The position numbers and the translations under genes are program-made. From contig JAKZAN010000006.1 in assembly GCA_023053545.1 (NCBI GenBank), positions 6,267,001 through 6,331,000 on the forward strand: a stretch of 64,000 bases of DNA. Direction: 5' to 3'. Numbering within the stretch: position 1 is the first letter of the stretch; each line of letters begins with the position of its first letter. This DNA comes from Lepidurus packardi (Eukaryota > Arthropoda > Branchiopoda > Notostraca > Triopsidae). The notes under the pieces are model-generated. The model was not told the DNA's origin. It did not search any database and was given only the letters and a program-made list of their open reading frames with translations. Below, in pieces: positions 47,101-60,000 of the stretch.

Positions 47101-50100
47101 CACAAGCTTTTAAAACACGCCCCTTACCGGCCGCACCCGTTTCCGAGCCGGTTACGCCCACGACGCCGCAATCGACCCACCTATTTTCGCCCTTAGCCGC
47201 TTTTCAGAATCCCCCGTCTGGCGTAATGGATCATCAGCAGTTTCTACAGCAGCAGCGACAAGAGTTGGACAGTCTGGCCGCCGTTTATGGTTGGAATGCC
47301 GCGCCCAACGGCCACCAGCTTGGAGACGAGCAACAGTGGCAAAATTCGTCGAATGTCTTGAGGCAAGACGAGAATGAGTCGATGGAGAGTGTTGACTCAC
47401 AAAACTGGAACTTGAGCCTGAATATGAAAACCGAGGCGAGCTCGCCCACATCCCATGCGGCAGGCCCCGGTAACAGCCATAACCCATTTGGGATAGATTT
47501 GGCAGAAGACAACGGCCCACAACAACTACTACAAGATCAGGTTGACCTAAGTGTCCAAACTACGCAAATCTTTGAGCAGGCCCAGACGTCCTTTACCAGC
47601 ACCAACTCTGCTTCGGTAAATCCCTTCGATTGTTCCGATTGGCAAACCCATTTTGATGGCATGACGAAAACGAAGACAGAAACAAGTAGTTCAGGGTTTA
47701 CATTAAATGCTTCAGCCCCGGCTTGGAACGACCCAAGCGACCTTTTAAGGGATACATCTTTTCAGTTCAAGGCGGAAGAGCCCAAACTTCTGGGATCTGA
47801 TGAGCTTACGGATCTGCTTCAGGCCGTGAATCAAGCCCAAGCTCCTGACCACTTCAACGAACCTAAACTAGCCGAAGACTTGTTGCCCGTATCGAAGGAA
47901 ACCATGTCCCCTACTTATGACGCCGATCCAACCACTATTTCTCCCATGGGAAGCGGCCTCAATCCCTTGGCTGCTCCTTTTGAATTTTCCGCCCCAAATG
48001 CGACTTCCTTATTGGCTAATTCCCGTAGCGATAGTGAATTGGCCGTACTCTTGGCTGCCGCCAATGCTGATACCGAAGATGAACCAGCGGTAGAAATTGA
48101 GCTGGAAGAAGTTGCTGGTGTCGAAGGAGAAGGTAACTTGCCAAATTTATGAAGAATATTATATTTAATGAAAGATAAAATTTTATGAACGTTTTATAAA
48201 AGGTGGGCTCGCTTTCCCACCTTATCGGAAAGTCTTTACAACGTTTGGTCGATAATTTTTGTTTGAAATCGATCTCTCGCACGTAGAAATCGATAGTAAA
48301 GTTTTACAATAAGTTTCAGACGTGTTTGGGCTTTCCTTGTAAAAAGAAGTTTTACCGGTAACTTAAAATTCACGTTACACATTTTTTTATAATTTTCTTA
48401 GCTAACTTGAATTTAACCGGAAGAGAATAACAATAGAAGGAAAGGCTGTTTATTTACATGTGTAAGGTGGAAGGCATTAGGGAAGTTGAGCCCAGCTCAA
48501 AACGAATAGGCAAAGCTACTTTACATAGTGAAGAGCACGAAAGGGCGAATTCTTGGGACACTGTCTGCATAATAAACATGACCAAAGTCCTTCCAGTTCT
48601 TTCTTTAACGTGTGGGTATGAGAAGTTTAGGTCGACCTGAAGGGAAGCTTTTCTTTGTAGTTCGTTTTAATTGGTGTTTCTTTTATAAGATAAAATGCAC
48701 GTCACCCCCAACTAATTGGAAACAATTTCGTGTTTTTCTCGGTATAGTGGAATCCCATGAGACTTCTCTAGATCCCATTCCAGACACCCTACCTGAAACG
48801 GAAGGTGTTGCTGCTGAGGAGGCTGAAGGAGAAGAATCCGAAGACGATTGGAGCTATTTCAAGGTAGAACCGAGCAAAACCTCATCGCAAGACAATACAG
48901 AACCCCTTGAAGATACTGCTGCACAGAAACAGGTAAGATAAGATTAAATGACCCATACTTAGTACGATAACGATACGTTAACATTATGTTTGTGTATGTT
49001 CAGAAGTAGAGAGAGAAAATATATACATCGTATTTTGTGGGTTACTGTATCTAGTATTATTGTATCTTGTAGGTGCCCAAATCGGACAGTTTTCTTGCAA
49101 CTGAAGTGCCTTCAGAAGAAACGCCCATATCAGACGAGCAACCCTTCGAGCAGCAAATACCAGCACAATTCGTCATCGAGACTGTTGTGGATCACTTGCC
49201 TTCGCCATCAACAGCTGATAACTTGCATATATATTCCTCAGACGAGCCAGAAGAAAGCTTGCTAGTCCTGGAAACAGATCCATTAAACACAACCTTGAAA
49301 ACAGAGGAAGATTATTCCATGTCCCAGTTTCAAACTCCACGTAATCCTCTTCCTTCCGTTGCCTCGCTACAGGAGGAACCCACTCTGACTGACGAGGAAC
49401 TGTTAGAAGAAGCAAAAGCAGCACAAACCTTCACGGATTCATCGTTTACCAAGAATATGGAGTATGTTTCCGACAAGTTGTCGGACCTACAGTTGTCCCC
49501 AGAACAAGAAAGGGGCTTAGTTGAAGAAATCCCAACACCGACGCACCATTACGATGCTTTGGAAAATGCCGTCAACACGCCTAATGGGGCGCAAAACGGT
49601 CCAGCATTGGAACATGAAGATATGTTGGAGGAACCGGCATTGTTCGACCCCCGAGTTGAAGTCAACATTCAGTCACCAGTAAACATAGAGTTCCTTGGAG
49701 AATCCCCTGTACTAACGCATCGTCAAGATGCTTTGGATCGTGCCGTCAATCCTCCCGACATCGCACAAAATACACAAGCCTCTCAGGACAATTTGCTGAA
49801 GGATGAAGCAGGACTGATGGAAATTTCCCCAGAACTATCCCAAGCTCCGGCTTTACCGGATCTGTTGACGCCTCAGTCCTTTGATACACAAGCAGAACAA
49901 TTCAGTAGCACCTTGCTCGAATCGAAAGAACCAATTATTGAACAACCCTCTATTGTTGAGCCTATCCTTGACGCTGTAGTCGAGAGCTTCTGTGATTTAG
50001 CCGTGGACCAGGTCTCGCAAGAAGCAGTCGTAAACGCAGCAACAACCCCTAACCAGCAGCCGCTTGAGGAGAATCCGCCTGAGATTTCTGCAGAACTTTT

Positions 50101-52110
50101 GCAGGCCGAATCGGAGCCTGGACTCTCCCATGATTTACTACTTCAAACTCCCGTTCCTCATTTTGAGCCTCATGCTGAACCAACCCCACTTCCAATCCGT
50201 ACCCCAGCCCCTGTTGAAATGATTCAGTCCCCAACTTCCCCTGAAGCAATCCAATTCCCAGCTTCTATTGAAGCAATCCAGTCCCCAACCTCTGTTCATG
50301 CAGTCCAATCCACAACTTCCATGGATTTAATCCAGTCCCCAACTGAAATTCAGAAGCCTGTTGACGACAATGTGTCTTCCAAACAGGTTGAGCTTCCCAG
50401 CGCAGCTGTTGGATCGCCGACGACAGAGATGGATATCCGTAATGGAAACATTTCGCCCATATCTGAGACAGCTGCCACCCAGGGCTCGGAACCAGAATTA
50501 GCTCTTGTTACGAAAAGCATTAGCATTAAAAAAACACATTTGACGACTGCTGCGCCCAAGAAATCACCTTTGAAGCCCAAAACCCCCGCCGTCACAGCGA
50601 CCAAGAAGGAGGAAAAGGACGGAGCTGCAGGTACCACCAAGAAGGAAGACAAACCCACCAGGCCTGTGCGCTTGCCGCTGGTTACCAAGGCTGCACCAGC
50701 CAAACCCAAAGCTGCTGAAGCTAAACCTGCTTCTGCTGCCGCCAAGGGAGACACTAAAGCAGCGCCCATCAGAAAACCACTTTCGTCTACGTCTTCTACA
50801 GTTCCTGTCAAGACAGCTACCTCTGTAACGAAAAAGACCGAAGTTAAGCCCGCTGTCAAGTCGGAGCATGTTGTGGTAAAAAAGACGACGACTTCTTCCG
50901 TTGCCCCTCGTACTACGTCTGCTAATGTCACTGGAGTGAAGGCAACCACCTCAACCCGAGTTGTCACCGCTACTCGCACTACTGTTACCCGTGTAACAGC
51001 TAGTGCAGGAGCTGTAACTACATCCAGTACTACAACTGTAGTGAAATCAACAGGTACAAAGCTTTCTATGTTTTCCAGTTTTACTTTTTTTAATTAATAT
51101 TATTTTATCAGTAAAACGATGGATTTTCATTTTTTTTTCAATTGAAGACCACGTTGTAGTTCAAGTAGTTAATCGTTTTTGTAAAAAAAAAAAATGGCAC
51201 TGATGTCATACCCCTATATCCAACAGGTTCTCCGGTTTCAGAACATATAGATAAAAAGGACACTGAATGTGTCACATTGTTGCAAAACGTTCGCCGGGAA
51301 AAAATTAACAAACGAGTGTCACTAGAGTTAAAAATTGGTACCTGGATTGGAAATGCATTAGGTTAGGTTAAGCTTAGGTTAGGTTAGCTTTTAATCGTTA
51401 AACTTGTATTTCTTTTCACCTCATTAGCTGAAAAAAGAGAAATTCATTGTTCGCAACTGACACACTAGGGTAATTTTTGACAGCGGGACACAGTACAGAC
51501 GTTTGCCACTAAATCCGGAGAACGCGTTGCTATATCATGAGAATTATGCAACTGGAAACAAAACTTGAAGCAGAAATTTCAAATAAATTTAACGATATAA
51601 TAGATTTTTTTTCAAAAATATCTTAAAACGCTGCGTCAAAAGATTTAGATATATGATTTATTTTTAATTTTCATAACTTAAATATATAAGTTTAAATAAA
51701 TATTTTGAATAAACCTCTTTTTAGGCATGAATGGGGACGTGAAGAAGACTACGAAACGCCCAATTTCGGCTCAACCAACGACCAAGTCACCTGTGAAACC
51801 TGCTGCTGCGGCTGCACCCAAACCAGCCGTTCCTAAAACCCGCCCAGCCTCTGCTGCTGCTACTAGCACTGGTCCCAAGCCAGCTCCCCGAGCGGCCACG
51901 TCAAGTGCGTCATCCAAGACTGCGTCACCCACGAAAGCGGCCACTACTTCTCCAATTAAAGCCAAAACTGGCACTGCGAGTCCAACGAAGCTTGTGGGCA
52001 AAACACCGAGCAAAACCCCAACTAAAGCTGCTGTTTCGACAGTCAGCAAGCCCGAGAGTCCATCGAAAACCGAGTCGCCGGCTAAGCCTGTGAGCCCAGT
52101 CCCAAGTTAA
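38197..52110 (+). CDS. PPM1E/PPM1F-type PP2C protein phosphatase with very long disordered tail
   Basis: Exons 38197-38372, 38510-38613, 38698-38921, 38988-39179, 39233-39376, 39451-39547, 39607-39771, 47005-48132, 48748-48932, 49073-51053 and 51725-52110 join in phase to 1,593 codons. The catalytic domain is about residues 140-400. Metal-binding and core motifs are RKMEDRH (D153), FDGHAG (D181, G182), WLGDSQ (D257), VSRAIGD, LGCDGLWD (D344) and KGSLDNIS (D388). RPERP/DEQERI and GTFRVNGQLGVSRAIG are typical of the CaM-kinase phosphatase group (PPM1E/F, POPX). The N-terminal helical region is also of that type. Residues 400-1593 are low-complexity: acidic and Gln/Asn/Ser-rich first, then Pro-rich with 'QSPTS' repeats, and finally Lys/Ala/Pro/Thr-rich and basic. 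Human PPM1E is about 755 residues. Intron 7 (39772-47004) is 7.2 kb and the last intron holds a MITE. Confidence 0.93.
39772..47004. other. 7.2-kb intron inside the phosphatase catalytic domain
   Basis: The intron splits the domain between LHHNPG and DVEGVSRAL. Near its start, on the minus strand, lie frames that look somewhat protein-like: 40686-40399 (with MARLHDKIRELTADAKETATRR), 40330-40091 and 40098-39844. They might belong to a small nested gene, but the joins are not secure and no family is recognised. From 40700 to 47000 I see no coding exons. The 132-codon frame at 45705-46103 is not convincing. GA/CT-rich and T-rich tracts are scattered. Its size suggests intronic regulatory content. 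Confidence 0.5.
51221..51529. mobile_element. hAT-like MITE, copy B (309 bp), in the last intron of the phosphatase gene
   Basis: Starts CAACAGGTTCTCCGG and ends CGGAGAACGCGTTG, flanked on both sides by CTATATC (51214-51220 and 51530-51536). It is the reverse-orientation homologue of copy A at 31632-32067, sharing terminal repeats, a GTTGCAAAACGTTC block, TGGATTGGAAATG, and the TTAGG tract (51357-51388), which is shorter here. The copies are diverged by many substitutions, so the insertions are not recent. There is no coding capacity. Confidence 0.85.
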
Positions 52111-54073
52111 ATTACTCTGGCGGGGAAGCCCATTCACAGTTCCATGGATAGCTCGTAAAATAAATAATTTATCGGCTAGGTTGATTGGAAGTCGATGTTG
52201 GTTAAGGGTGATGGTTACGCGAACAAAAAATTTTACTGCGTAAGTGATTTCATGAGAAGCGATTTTAAAATTTTTCGAAGCAAATTTGTCTTTACTTCAT
52301 GCAGCGCTGTAATTTTCGTTCGCATTTCAAACATTGTATTAAAACTGGGAATGATTTTTGTAGAAGAAATGGTTCACATCCCTGTTTCCTTTCAGTTGTT
52401 TTTCTTTTTCAATACCCCTCCCCCCACCACTTTCTTCAAAACTGAAGCAATTTTTTATATATGGGCTTTAGCATCGCTACCGGAGAAGCTATGGTTCCTT
52501 TTGCTTTGGGGAGAAATTGACAACAGAACAGCTGCACTAGTTATTATTAAAAATAAAAATCGCGCCTTGCTCCCATTGTCAGTGTATTTTAAAGGTCGCC
52601 TTATGTTTCCTATTTCCTTGGCTAAGCTTTTGTCTTTTATTTAACTGTCAAGTAATTTTGCCCTTTTTGTCGTAGGAAACAATTTGCAACGAGACGTAAT
52701 AAAAAAAACATTCGGTCAGAAAGAAGACGCTTTCCTTGTTCGATTGTATCCTTATTCCTTTCCTTTCATAATAAATAATTGGTTTATAAAGAGTGTAGTT
52801 GAAACCAAGTTGAAGGTCGTAACAAATGTTGTGCATTGAAAAGTAACATATTTGTACCCGAGTATGTTTCATAAAGGAGGATGGAGTGGGGGTGACAATT
52901 TTAGGAACACACAAAGGAAAGTGTATAATCCCAAATATGCAGTAATTAATAAGAACCCAGACTACGAATGACATCCCACTCTGGGTGTGATAGAACGGGA
53001 AAGCGAAATTCTAATGGTAAAACGCGTGACGGCGTCGGACAAGGAGGATGAAGTGGTTTTATGGGCGTTACTGAACCGAAAAAAATACTTGCGGTGACCA
53101 CCCTTATTTTACGCAGGGGTCTCGAAAAACTGCCTTTGCATGGGTGCGCACTCTCAGTGTATCGTACTACCCGCCCAGCGACGTAAATCGATAACAAATA
53201 ACAATACCATAATCGCAGCCGGTCAACTGTCAATTCTCAATCACAAACGGCGTGCAAAACTCGTCCTAATGTTGTGGTTTGGGACAGCATAAAACTACAG
53301 TTAGATTGTGTCGTAGAAACCGGAATAGCAAGACAGGAAACAATTACTCCGGGGATTCCAAGTAAGCGTTTTGTGTACCAAAGAATGTGATGTCTTTTTA
53401 GTTATATAAGACGCTAAGATGAAGGAAGTCTTGGTCTTTGACCCAAAGCGTCACGCCCCTTGAAATCTCTGCGGTTTAATTGTCTTAAAAGTATGTAAAT
53501 TTACACCTATTAGTAGCCCTTTTTGAATACGAGTCGTGTGCCTTGTTCTCACGTACATTACAGTGAACGTTTCCGCAATATCAAGTACAGGGTATAGTGG
53601 ATACTGGAAAAACTTGCGTAGAGTAAGTAAGTAGTGTGTGGTTAGGTTTCGAGAAGAGTTGTGTTACAGTGAGATTAAAGTAGGTGTTGGTTTTCGTAAA
53701 CATACATTATTACATATCCTCAAGGTGTTAGTTTTAAGGTAGTTTCTTACCTCGAATTCTAAAATTAAAAGCGTTGATAAAAAGCTTTAACGGTTAAGTT
53801 TAGTTAAATTTAATATAGTTCGATGAAGCTGGAATTATCTTTTCTACGTCCAATAATGTAATGTAACGCTATTCTACTCGTGCTCTTGCGTGCTTAAGAA
53901 TTAATTTTGCTTTGTATATTATGTTAATATTTCGATTTTTATGCAATTTCTTTTGCAATTATGCGCTCGCAGTCTATCGTACTTGTCGTAGCATCTATGT
54001 CCCGTTTGTATCCATTAAAAATCTTACGGGAATTTATTGTTCTATTACAGACCACACCCAAAACGCCGCCACA
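52111..54073. other. 3' UTR of phosphatase gene and upstream region of myosin XVIII
   Basis: The frame of 149 codons at 52195-52644 has a T-rich, hydrophobic composition and no recognisable domain, and probably lies in the 3' UTR. AT-rich DNA continues to about 53000, then moderately GC-rich sequence without a recognisable gene. A good acceptor (TCTATTACAG, near 54050) just before the myosin ATG suggests a non-coding 5' exon of the myosin gene further upstream. Confidence 0.45.
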
Positions 54074-57000
54074 ATGTTTAGCTTTATGAAAAAGGACCGA
54101 AAAGAACGGAAGGAATCCAAAAAAAGCAGTAAGGAGAGCGGGAATAGCAAACTGACGCCTGATGAGCTCTTGCGGTTAGATGAAGTCCGACGAAGCCTAC
54201 GCATACGGACCAAGCGCAAGGAAAAAGAAAAACTGCCCAGTGGTATAACTGCAGATTACACCGCCAATTTTGGGCTCAATTTGGATCTGGATACGGAAAC
54301 AGAGCCTGGAATGGATAATCTGGCTAGTCCCAGTCCCATCAGCAGCAATAGTGAAACCAGTCTGACATCCTTAACGCCTACTAACTCGATCCACCCTCCT
54401 TTGCCTCCACGTGGCATTCTGAAATCAAAAAGTTACTTGGAATCGGACTTGGACAAGTTAGCGGATGATCATTATTTAGTGGAAAATACGCTCAAGAATG
54501 AACTCATAATGTTTGAAACGGCAAATAGAAGTACCGTTAGTGGCCCCTCCCGGGCGGCTTCATCATCGACCATCAGAAGCCCTCAAAGTACGCTTGTCTA
54601 TAAAAACGGCAGTGCTGTCAACGATTATGGGACGCCCCAAATCGTTCTCAAATCATCAGCTGCGCAGAATGCAGTTTCGCCAGTCACCAAAGGTCATAGG
54701 TACGAAGTTTGCTGATCCCTTCCACATGGGATATTTTTACTTTACGTTCTTTTTCTTTAATTGGGAGTTGGCATGGAGAAAAATATTTATCTTTATATTT
54801 ATTTATTTATATTATTTTATTTATTATTTATTTATTTTTGTTCAAAGACAGGGTGTACTTTCAAGTTTTGTAACACCTTTGTTATACGATGGTATTTTAA
54901 CATATATTCACTCACAAACTTTTTCTTTTCTTTTCTTTGTAGATCTGTACCAGGTGAAGGTACTGGGTTGTCCCATGGCCACCCAGATTACCACACCCCT
55001 TTGCCTCTTCCTCCCATTACCCCTCCTAGTTTACCCGCGCCTCGTGTGATAACGTTGCAACGATTGCAGTCGGGCGATTTTGGTTTTTCCTTACGCAGAG
55101 CTGTTATGGTAAATCGCAAGAGTATTCAGTGTAAGTAAAGTTTTTTATTGATTTTTTTTGGCACAAATGTTTTCACTTTTTTATATTTTTATATAAATTT
55201 TATAGCTTCCAGTCCCCTTAGTAGGACTACGGTGATATTTGCGGAACCAGGACCAGGGCCTAACAGTCAAGTCAAAGGCCAAGACTCAAGTGGCACTCTA
55301 GGTTTGTTACCTGGCGATCGTTTATTGGAAGTCAATCACATAAGCGTGGAAGACAAGGGTCGTGAAGAGGTGATTGACTTGATCAAGCAATCCGGAGAAA
55401 GCGTTGTACTCCAGGTATGCGTGTCGGGTGTTATGCAAAACGCGAACTTACACCTCGCCGTCATTCACTCTTCGTTTTATGACTGGCTCCCACGAAAGTC
55501 TTGAGTCTTTCTTAAATCTTTTTAGGTGCAACCTATACCCGAGTTGCTGGAATTGTCCCAACGATCGGGTCATGATGGACGACCGGTTCAGTTGGAATCG
55601 ACTGTTTTAGAATCAGGAACACTTCGTAGATCTGCATCGCTCCGTTTCCGCAACGGAAACAAGGTAAAAAATCCTCTCTTGCACCATTTTACTTAATGTT
55701 AACCCTGTGGGAGGCTAAAGGTGACATGTAGCACATTATTTCACCCAAATACGGGGATTTCTTCGACCGATTGTTGTAAATCTCGCACTAGTTTACGAAC
55801 CCTGCATTTTAGGCGAGACTGGGAACTTGTAAAAAGGCATTAAAAAGCCAATAGAGGACTTGCCCTACAAGTTTACCAAACTGTAGTCTGTTTTCTTGGC
55901 TTGGAATCAACTTCTGGGATTTTAACCCAAATTTCAAGGTTTTATGGCTACAAGACTTTTAATTCGGATTGTTTGCAGCATTAAAAAACAGTTGGTTACT
56001 TTGGAACAAAAAAATAAACATGGGAGCCGTACACATCAGAGATAATATTTAGTCAGCGTGATATTTCACGAAGCCTTTGGTGCTCGAAGACGTGTTTCGT
56101 GATGAATCTCAACATTTTCGTCTTTACATAGGGCTTTCAGGCATGGGCTAATATCCCCAGCGTGGCATCTCATTATGGTCATAACCCGTGTGACATATAT
56201 GGGCATCAAAGGGCTTGGCACCCAGGTAGTTATTGTCTATGCGAACGCCGGAGTCGTTTCTCATCCGCAGAGTTTTCATTTGCTGCGATGTCTTGTTCCG
56301 TTCCAGCTTCAAACATGCTTTTATAGTTCGAAGAAGAAGAAAAAGAAAAGTTGCGGCTTAAGGTCACTTTTCATTCTCTGCCTCGAGTCGCCAGTACACT
56401 TGACCCCTTTCAATCATATAAGGCTTATGACTGAAAATGGAGCTGGTGCCAAAAAAATGCGCTTGGATCAAGGGCGCCGTTCAGTTGTTCACGTGTAGTG
56501 TAACATCCATATTTGTACTGGCAAGGTCTCATCATTAATGGAAGCGCTGTACTAGGTACTGCGACAAATGCGTATCAGAATACGTGAATCCCAGCTTTAT
56601 TTCATCGGAATTTGGATTCCGAAAATAGAAAGCGAGAGTGTTGTGGTCTCGTTTTTAAGAATGTCCACCACGTTGAAGGTATCTGGCAGTGGCGGCATAG
56701 TTAAGAGTATTCGGAAATCTGGGACAGACCTCTGGCTTGCTGGAGCCACGAAAGCCAATTGGAACGCGTAGAACTTTTACTTTCTTTTATGCAACACTAT
56801 AAAAACACAAAGTTCGACGAGAACGAGAAAACGGGGCTAAGTTGTTGGACCCGTGGAATCTACATGCAGATGGTCGCAAAATTGGGAGATTAAATGCATA
56901 TTAATTTGGTTAGAATTCTTATGATGGCGGAGAAAATGATGGGAGGGAGAAAGATACTCAAATAAGGCGGTTCATCAATTAATTATATGCAGGTGTAAGT

Positions 57001-60000
57001 TAGAAAGCCTCCAAGCCTCACGTAAGATAGGTTTCGCCCCTTGTTTAAGTTAGTTCTTTATTTGTTTTTCCTTTCTTCTTGTTTTTCGTTTCTTTTCAAG
57101 CGAAAGAAAAACATTGACACAGATAACCAAAAAACTTGGGCAATTAATGGCCATGGCAGCTCGGAAGCTGCTGGGCTGAACAGGTGTGAAAGAGCCAAGC
57201 AAACGCTTGTTTGACGATCATTTTTTTAATTAGTGGGAAACCAACTGATAAGTACAACGTTAAAACTTGTATGCAGGCTTCTAGTGAAGCACTAGATAGT
57301 GTGTCTGCGGTAGGTTTTTTTCAGGAGATTAGACTTGTTTCAAGATTACCGTTTTTCTAAATAAGTGGTGGGCTGGTGGCCTCGACTTTATGAATCTTTT
57401 TTGTTTAAAAAAAAAGTATGTCGTTTTATAACATCTCATACGTTTTTGGCTTTGGTCTCTATGACCTTTTCTGCCTAAACTGGCTAAGGAATGATCAATG
57501 GAACTGTTAGCCTGATTTCGCCAGCTACATACGTTTGGAAGCCCATTTGCATAGACCGATCTATTCCGCGTGCCTGAATGTGTATAACCTTGTCATTACC
57601 AAAAAAAATTCCCAATAAAAAATCGCCAAATTTGAGAAAAATTCTAATGCACTTCTTGAATCCGAGTATGTGGTGTTAAAGAGTGCTTGTGAAACCTTTT
57701 CATATAAAAAGCAGCACGCCTATTTGGAAATTTTTACAAGTCTCTAAACCTTAACTGCAAAACAGGCATACGTGACACGGCGTTTTTAACCTCCATTAGG
57801 TATGCGTCAGCTTAATTAACAGGTACCCCAAGTTGCCAAAACCTAGAAAACAAACATTCTTAGGCGTGTGTAGCCAGTACGGAACAAAACCCCACCTTTT
57901 TACATCAACCAGCTAAGGTGTTTTATTGTTTTAACACTTAAAGCTCAACCATTGAAAGGTTTTTGCCGACTTTGCAACGTGTTAACGTGGTTGCTGACCG
58001 ACGCAAAACGCAGTCATGAATCGTTGCAGCTAGTCACAAAGATCAGTTATTGAGATTTTATTAGGTTCATGTAGTATAAGAATGACTAACTTTGTTCGAG
58101 TTTATTTCAAAAACCCGTTTACGAATTATTTGCGTGCGAAAGTTTACTTACGATTCCATAAACTTGCATGGGGTGGATTATGACGCTTGTTACCATGGTT
58201 ACTATTTATTTCCATGCTTCAGATAGCAATGGCCCTCGACAACATGGATACTGATACGTCAGTGACGTTAGAAAGTCACATGATTCTTGTTTAGGAATTC
58301 TTTCTTTAATAGCTTAAGTACTACTCCGCGCATGAAAGGCAGGAAGATGTGTCTGGAACTGGATTTTGTTAATTTTTTTTAGAGCTAGTACTCTTTAAAA
58401 AGGCAAAACAGGTGCTTAGGCGCGGCTTAGATAAGCAAATGTTTTGCATATTCTCCAGTCCACTGCTTCGGTTACTCTGCACAGAACGTTGCTCCAACAG
58501 CTCCCACACACGTTGAAGCTGTGTATAAACTCCACCCTTGTCAATTCGGGACCCGGAACCTTAAACTCTAATCCTAACCAACACCCTTTACAGCTACTTG
58601 ATAGTTTCCTTGTGGCTACGATGCAATCTCTTCCTCGATTATCATATGAAATTCATCTTTGGCAAGATGCATCTCCTCACAAGCATTTCACCCTCCAAGC
58701 AGAAACCACTTTTTTGTTCTTTTACGTAGTGATGAGCCCAATTGGCAACACTCGAGAAGTGAGAGGAGGTGAGAGGCAAACCCGGGTCCGCCATATTACG
58801 CATAGCACGAAGCATGTCGACGAGATTTCTACCTTTATATATTCTTCGGTCAAGCTTTACCTTTACCTGTGCCGTGTGGTCGGAGTCGAGCTCTTTCTAA
58901 AGCGTCAGTATGGGCCCAACTTCTATGAGCGTTAGACGCGTGAAAGGTGTCGGTTTCGAGCGGCGATTCCCATTGGACTTTGACTGGGACGTTATCAGGC
59001 TTCGTTTTCAAACGTCGAAACGTTAGTGAAGAAGCGCAGTGTGGGCGGTGGCGGTATAAATAGTGCATAATTTTAAGTAAAAAGGAAAACCAGAAAAAGA
59101 TAGTCATGGCGCAAACATTCCTACAATCGTTGAGAAATCACGAGCCGAATCGATTGGATACCAAGTTGCACCAATCCTGCAGCGGAGCTTTACATGGTCA
59201 CGGTATTCCCAAGAAGTCTCGACCAACAATGTGTGCTTGTCCCTTCGACCGACCTTGTCGACATGCAAATTCAGGTGTTGTTGGCAAAGAATCGGCACGG
59301 AATGCATGTACCCAGTCCGATTCATCGAGCCACAACAGGCATGCAGTGATCCAGCAACGATTGTACGTCTTGGAACCTTGCTTTGGCTTACCGCCCCGTC
59401 CACCCATGCGATCACCGTCCTCACGATCTCTGTCATCACAATCTTCGCACTCTTCGACGGCTTCCGAGTCTTCCACACTGTCATCCGATTCCTATAACTC
59501 GTTAGAAGGCCAGTGCAAGGTGCAGCACAACAATAGCAACCACATCCATGTCCAGTCGTCCTACCTGTTGCCCACTCAGTCCTCGAGAGCCAAGAAACCT
59601 CAACATTCACCTGAGAACCCCAAACCCATTACACATTTAGTAGTGATGAGTAGAGGAAATGAGGATCAAAGGAAACGGGAAATGATCTCTGGACACGGTC
59701 CTAACGTGTTGGAATTGGTGCGAGAGGAGGAAGAGTTCATGGAAGGGTCTGGCAAAGCGTCGGATACGCAACGTCATCGCGGATATGCTACTCCGGCACG
59801 GTCATTGCCAGCACCACGCTCCCCCGCACCTCGAAAGACAGCCACCAGTTCCACCACCGGTTTTGCGAAACAGACAGGAACGCCTCCCAAAACTACCTAT
59901 AGCAAGAATCAAAGTACAAATGCCAAAAATCCCTTCAAACCGGCTCCTTTTCGCAAAAGTCAAAGTGATGGAGTCCAGTCCGCGTTGCGCAAAAACACGC

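Noticed and set aside
50350-50979. 209-codon minus-strand frame
   Set aside because: Exact shadow of the Ala/Thr/Lys/Pro-rich phosphatase tail on the other strand.
52195-52644. 149-codon frame after the phosphatase stop
   Set aside because: T-rich codons giving Phe/Leu runs, directly in the 3' UTR position, no conserved motif.
59104-59610. 168-codon minus-strand frame
   Set aside because: Shadow of the internal myosin first exon, whose plus-strand frame has a TATA box and a phase-matched donor.
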